Source: JADKAV01 sp041393775
Lineage (GTDB): Bacteria; Actinomycetota; Actinomycetes; S36-B12; UBA10799
Assembly (NCBI GenBank): GCA_041393775.1
Contig: JAWKJM010000008.1
Location: 62,001-126,000, forward strand
DNA length: 64,000 nt
Direction of reading: 5' to 3'
Part shown: positions 59,849 to 64,000 of the stretch, piece by piece
How positions within the stretch are numbered: position 1 is the first letter of the stretch
Layout of the letters: the number at the start of each line of letters is the position of its first letter
Made by a program: the position numbers and the translations under genes
Notes under the pieces: generated by a model
The model's database searches: none
What the model was told of the DNA's origin: nothing
The model's input: the letters and a program-made list of their open reading frames with translations, nothing else

Positions 59849-59990
59849 CGCGAGCGATTCCGCCGGGCATTTCCCGCCTGAACGCCGCGGCGGGCCACGG
59901 CCATGGAGAACTAACGCGAGCGGTTTCCGCCGGCATTTTCCCGCCTGAACGCCACGGCCCACCCGGCCATGGACGACTAACGCGAACCGT
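59845..59990. repeat. 66-bp tandem repeat, two full copies plus a partial third
   Basis: Copies begin with CTAACGCGA at 59845, 59911 and 59977; the first two share the CCCGCCTGAACGCC and GGCCATGGA blocks. The third keeps only the start (CTAACGCGAACCG). A further degenerate CTAACACGAAC follows. Starts inside the right arm of the 19-bp inverted repeat. Confidence 0.7.
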
Positions 59991-60260
59991 GGTGCCTAAC
60001 ACGAACATTGGGACCGAACGGGAACGCGCGGATCGAACGCGAACCAGCGCCCGCCGGCGGCTGCTCAGACTGGTAGCCCGCATCGCCACCAACTCCAGGA
60101 CCGCCCGGTCTATGTCCCGCCCGATCCTTGCGCCGACTGGAGACTCGCCAACCCGCCGCCGCGCTGTACCTGCAAGGTGGGCAGGCTCGACCCCGAGTCT
60201 GCGCAAGACCCGGCATCCAGCACCTTCTCGCATCTGCACCCGCCTGAACAAATGACGAGC

Positions 60261-62798
60261 CTAAGGCCGGAACGGCCAGTCGTCGGGGAGTGCTTCGGGG
60301 TCGGCCCTTACAGGCGTGAATGACTCCGGTTGCGTCGTCTGTTCTGCCACCGGAGAGAACGGCACATCCGTGGCCGCGGAGGCGACCTCCTCCGACACCG
60401 GCGCGAACGGCACGTCCGCGGATGTCGTGGCCACGGGATGCAGACGGCGCCAGGCGACGGCACCCACGGCGGCCGTGATGACTGCCAGCAGCCCCCAGGC
60501 AGCCAATTGACTGGCGGTGCCGCCGGAGTCGTCGGAACCGGGCATCGTGTACACGTATGCGACCCGGCCCGCCGCTCCCTCGGGGGCGCCGTACGGCAAC
60601 GCATCCTCGGCGCGGTCTTCGCTAGCTGCCAGGTAGGCCTTGGCGAATGCGGGATCCTTGGAACTCTTCACGACCCCGGCCAGGACCTCGGCGGTGCCCT
60701 TCTCCTGCAGGTCGTTCGCTCCGGTGGCCAGTTGATCGACTCCAGCCACGGCCTGGTTGACACCGGTGTTCACCTCATCGAGCGCTCCGCCGACGGCCGC
60801 GGTTCCGTCGGCCTGCTGCTGGGTGCCGTCAGCGAGTTGCCCCGAACCCTCGGCCAGGTCCGCGGACCCGGACGCCAGATCCCGTGCGCCCTTGGACAGA
60901 TCGCTGGCTCCGTCCGCCAGTTCACCCAGACCATCGGACAAGTCCTGGGTGCCACTGGTGAGTTCGTCGGCGCCCCCCGTGGATTCGGCTGCGCCGTTCG
61001 ACAGTTTGACCAGCCCGTCGATCGTCGCGGTCAGGCCGTCGGTAAGGGCGGTGAGGCCCTCGTAGACCCCGGGCGAGTCCGTGTTGCCACTGACCAGAGC
61101 CAAGGAGATCTGGGTCAGCCCGGCGTCGATCGCGGCCAGTGCTGCGGTGATGCCCTTGAGCGAAAGGGCGATGACCCCCACGGCGGCAGCTTGCGCAGCG
61201 GTCCGTGTCGCTTGGGCTCCAACGCCCGTACCCACATCGGTGGCGGTCTGCCGGGCTCGGCCTGCATCCGTGACCGCCTGTTGGAGGACCGTGCATTGGG
61301 CTGCAGTCAGGACGGGGGCGTCGACGCAGGCCTGCTGGTACACGAGCCCGGCCTGGGTCTCGGCACTGGCCGCCAGAAGGGCTGCCTGTGCGCTGGACGC
61401 GGCAAGGTCGCCGAGCTTCGCGGCGATGTCCTTGAGCGTGCCCGACACCTTGGCAGAACCGGCCTGGGTGAGTCCCGCGACCTGGGTCGTGGCGCGGACC
61501 GCTTCGATCAGCGAACTCGCCTGCGTCGGTGGGAACGGCCCGGCGGAGGCGGTCGGATCTCCGATGACGTCGCGCAGTCGCAGGATCGCCTGCCCGAGTT
61601 GGTCGGCGCTGTCGCGCGCACTCGGCAGGGCTGTCGGCTTGAGCAGTTCTTGCAGTCCGTCGTAGAGGCTCAGCAGTCCCTCGCTGAGTTGTGCGGCCCC
61701 CTTCTCGAGGGACTTGGCGCCGTCGTAGGCGGACTTCGTGCCTTTGGCGGCGTCCTTCTGGCCTTTGGCCAACTTGTTCGCACCCTTCGCGGCATCGCGC
61801 TGCCCGGATGCCAATTCCTGAGCACCTCTTGCCAGCGCCTGGGACCCGGGGACGAGGATGTTGTTCACCTCCCGGGACAGGGTCGAGGTCCCCCTCCCGA
61901 GTTGCTGCAGCCCGCGGTTCAGGTCCCGGGCACCTTGTGCGAGCGCGACCGCTGACTTGTCCAACTGCACCAGGCCGTCGGCGAGTTCGGTGTTGCCGCG
62001 GACGCTGGCCGCGAGCAGGTCGGTGCTGAATCCCAGCACCGGGGACTGCGTCGATTGCACGGGCATGACCTGCATGGACAGTCCGGGTACGGCCAGCGGA
62101 TCCCCGCTCACCAGCATCTGAACGCTTTGCTGGTAGTTCCCCATCGGCGGGTACAGCACAAGATTCCAGGTCAACTGGGTACGACCGTCGGAGGTGGTAC
62201 TGCGGATCGCCTTCGGTGCCTGCAGAAGCACCAGGGACTTGGGCACGGTGACGACCACGGTGCCCACGAAGGGCGCGAACACCGGCTGCTTGTCCACGGT
62301 CCACCGGCCCGATGCGTCGCGGTAGCGGATCGTCTCCTTCTTCGCGGTGGTGTTGGTGACGGTGTAGACGACCCGCATCTGTCCGTTGGTGTGCTCGACC
62401 GCGTCGGGCGCGAGAACGGACGGACCCTGCCGGTATTCCGCGTGCAGGGCCACGGGCAAGGGCTTGTCGAACGCGGCTCGGGTGGTGACTGTCGTCTCGC
62501 CGCTGCCGCCGACGTCGAGCAGGACTGCGTCACCATCGGTCGCCGGAGCGCCTCGGCGATCGGTGTACTCCACCTCCGTGGTCGACGACGGATCACGTAT
62601 CTGTCCGGCCGGGTAGTCCCGTGCCACGACCCGGCTGTACAAAGTCGCGTCGACGGGCAGCCCGGAGGCGTCGACCTGGGTGACCACGAGTTCCTCGTTC
62701 ACGAGAGCAGGTTCCGGTTGTGCCGCGAGCGCGGGCGACGTCGACAGGACTGCGGCGACCCCGACGGCGACCACTGCCGTCAGGTGTCGTCGACGCAT
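60261..62798 (-). CDS. Exported coil-rich membrane protein paired with an MMPL/RND protein
   Basis: 845 aa. Signal peptide at 1-26 (VVAVGVAAVLSTSPALAAQ), a beta-rich extracytoplasmic part to about 250, a long heptad region of A/G-D-G/L units (about 270-730, e.g. LSDGLGELADGASDLSKGA) resembling the YhgE/Pip coil, and one C-terminal helix (about 770-790) before an acidic Pro tail. Overlaps the MMPL gene stop by one base (TGATG), so both work together, perhaps in envelope export. Function unknown. Confidence 0.8.
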   Translation of the reverse strand: MRRRHLTAVVAVGVAAVLSTSPALAAQPEPALVNEELVVTQVDASGLPVDATLYSRVVARDYPAGQIRDPSSTTEVEYTDRRGAPATDGDAVLLDVGGSGETTVTTRAAFDKPLPVALHAEYRQGPSVLAPDAVEHTNGQMRVVYTVTNTTAKKETIRYRDASGRWTVDKQPVFAPFVGTVVVTVPKSLVLLQAPKAIRSTTSDGRTQLTWNLVLYPPMGNYQQSVQMLVSGDPLAVPGLSMQVMPVQSTQSPVLGFSTDLLAASVRGNTELADGLVQLDKSAVALAQGARDLNRGLQQLGRGTSTLSREVNNILVPGSQALARGAQELASGQRDAAKGANKLAKGQKDAAKGTKSAYDGAKSLEKGAAQLSEGLLSLYDGLQELLKPTALPSARDSADQLGQAILRLRDVIGDPTASAGPFPPTQASSLIEAVRATTQVAGLTQAGSAKVSGTLKDIAAKLGDLAASSAQAALLAASAETQAGLVYQQACVDAPVLTAAQCTVLQQAVTDAGRARQTATDVGTGVGAQATRTAAQAAAVGVIALSLKGITAALAAIDAGLTQISLALVSGNTDSPGVYEGLTALTDGLTATIDGLVKLSNGAAESTGGADELTSGTQDLSDGLGELADGASDLSKGARDLASGSADLAEGSGQLADGTQQQADGTAAVGGALDEVNTGVNQAVAGVDQLATGANDLQEKGTAEVLAGVVKSSKDPAFAKAYLAASEDRAEDALPYGAPEGAAGRVAYVYTMPGSDDSGGTASQLAAWGLLAVITAAVGAVAWRRLHPVATTSADVPFAPVSEEVASAATDVPFSPVAEQTTQPESFTPVRADPEALPDDWPFRP

Positions 62799-64000
62799 CA
62801 GGGACTCCCGACTCGAATCGGCTCGGGCTCCTGCGCCCGATCACGATCCATCGTGGCGCGTCGATCAGGGAAAAGGTTGTCGAACACGCTGATTACGAGG
62901 ATCGTGACGACCGCGGGCAGCAGTGCGGCTGCCAGCAGGGAGCCGAGCGACGCGCCCGTTCCGCTGACCAGATATGTGACCGCCAGGGCGACGGACCCGA
63001 GCACCATGGGCAGAGCCACCGATCGTCCGACGACCAGCACGGCGAGCAGGGCGGTGCCGACGATGGCCCAAGCGGTGACCGGCGCGCTCGGTGTGCTGAC
63101 TGGTGGTACGAGTGCTGTGATGATCGAGACCACGATCAGTGCCAGCAGGACACCTGCCGTGTAGCCCGCTGCCCGGATGACGAAGGTGCCGCGGCCGCCG
63201 CCCACGGCGCGTGGCAGCAGCGCGAGCACGGCGCCGAGCACTGCGCTCATCGCCACCGCGGTGGACGCCGCATCGGGGATGATCGACAGTCGGGATGTGA
63301 GCAGCCAGGACAGGCCGACCCCGAGTACCGCGCCCAGCACCGGTGCGGGTCGGTACAGAGCCAGTGGCGTACGGCCCGACTTGGGCTGGGACGGCTGCGC
63401 GGATGCAGCATCCAGGGCCCGCGGATCGCCCTCCACGTGCAACTCGGGCAGCAGCCGGTCCAGCCATCCCGGCAGCCACCATGTCCCCTTCTGGGCGAGG
63501 ACCATGATCGCGGGCACGAGCAGGCACCGCACGATCGTCGCGTCCACCGCGACCGCCGTGGCCAGTCCGATCCCGAACATCTTGACGGTCGCGTTGTCCG
63601 ACAGCAAGAAACTGCCGAAGACCACGACCATGATCAGGGCGGCGGCGGTCACGAGTCGGCCGGTGTCGGCCAGCCCGCGGCGTACCGCGGTGGTCATGTC
63701 GCCGGTGCGTTCCCAGTGTTCCCGGAACGCGGTCAGGAGGAAGACTTCGTAGTCCATGGACAGGCCGAAGAGGACCGCGAACATCATCATCGGCACGTAA
63801 GACTCGATGGGGACCGGCCCCCCGAGTCCGATGAGGATGGCCCCCCAGCCCCATTGGAAGACCATCGTCACGACCCCGTAGGCGGCGGCGATGGAGATGA
63901 GGTTCATGCAGGCGGCCTTGAACGGGATGAGCAAGGACCGGTACGCCAGCATCAGAAGCAGGAACGACAGGCTCACAACACCCGCGATGAAGAAGGGGGT
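62798..64000 (-). CDS. MMPL/RND-family transporter, C-terminal part (cut by window edge)
   Basis: About 400 visible residues. A run of helices with AVLFGLSMDYEVFLLTAFREHW, FGSFLLSDNATVKMFGIGLATAVAVDATIVRCLLVPAIM, the C-terminal MMPL signature. It continues beyond the window with about six additional helices after the MMPL part (residues 215-375 of the visible piece), which is unusual. Lipid or siderophore export is usual for the family; substrate unknown here. Confidence 0.9.
   Translation of the reverse strand, partial: TPFFIAGVVSLSFLLLMLAYRSLLIPFKAACMNLISIAAAYGVVTMVFQWGWGAILIGLGGPVPIESYVPMMMFAVLFGLSMDYEVFLLTAFREHWERTGDMTTAVRRGLADTGRLVTAAALIMVVVFGSFLLSDNATVKMFGIGLATAVAVDATIVRCLLVPAIMVLAQKGTWWLPGWLDRLLPELHVEGDPRALDAASAQPSQPKSGRTPLALYRPAPVLGAVLGVGLSWLLTSRLSIIPDAASTAVAMSAVLGAVLALLPRAVGGGRGTFVIRAAGYTAGVLLALIVVSIITALVPPVSTPSAPVTAWAIVGTALLAVLVVGRSVALPMVLGSVALAVTYLVSGTGASLGSLLAAALLPAVVTILVISVFDNLFPDRRATMDRDRAQEPEPIRVGSP

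Noticed and set aside
59815..60255. A 146-codon plus-strand frame in the gap after orn
   Set aside because: It reads through the inverted repeat and the 66-bp tandem repeats, has no ribosome site and no domain-like residues.

Overview
The window is GC-rich throughout, with overlapping ATGA/GTGA gene junctions, many GTG starts and mycothiol-era metal-resistance genes, and looks like the chromosome of an actinomycete (Actinomycetota). The outer parts are ordinary chromosome: on the left a wax-ester-synthase/DGAT-like gene, an alpha/beta hydrolase, trmB and a tRNA-His gene; on the right an aldo/keto reductase, a small repeat-bearing ORF, oligoribonuclease (orn), an 830-base repeat-rich intergenic region, and a secreted coil-rich protein paired with an MMPL/RND membrane protein that runs off the window. 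The genus cannot be fixed from this sequence.

Between them lies a ~55 kb integrative and conjugative element (about 2282-57262). A large serine recombinase sits against the 3' end of tRNA-His, and its stop codon lies inside the tRNA acceptor stem. A 7-bp core, CACCCCA (the tRNA discriminator region and CCA), recurs at 57263-57269, followed by an intrinsic terminator that is probably the displaced terminator of tRNA-His. The leftward-reading transfer module (ArdC-like antirestriction, Prim-Pol, DUF2637, ParB-like, M23 murein hydrolase, two small VirB2-like membrane proteins, TrbL/VirB6-like, SCO6880-like, VirB4-like, VirD4-like, SSB) is interleaved with cargo: a CHAT-protease gene, a HEPN-like TIGR02391 gene, and a 6 kb block with an arsenic operon plus a three-gene recombinase trio. 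In the middle is a control region: an XRE repressor and ImmA-type protease, with four phased 14-bp palindromes upstream, followed by a MAB_1171c-type membrane protein and a hydrolase.

The right half (33-57 kb) is a defence and resistance island: an Eco57I-like restriction-modification operon with a GIY-YIG/helicase subunit, a DUF262 (GmrS-like) gene that is now two remnants separated by a 5.7 kb mercury/cadmium cassette, a C5-cytosine methyltransferase containing an overprinted second ORF, the MobF relaxase, and a QatABCD (Qatuor) anti-phage operon translationally coupled to an upstream TIGR02391 gene. A small membrane protein, a DprA-like protein and a resolvase-type HTH ORF close the element.

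The most unusual observations are: (1) on excision the recombinase frame would run through the att core, without a stop, into the HTH ORF at the other end, so integration may act as a C-terminal switch; (2) a short leader motif (GCGCACCTGYC in transcript sense) recurs upstream of most transfer transcription units, and in at least three cases can pair with the Shine-Dalgarno sequence; (3) a 29-bp near-perfect palindrome lies inside the parB-like gene; (4) TIGR02391 is fused by overlap to Qat.
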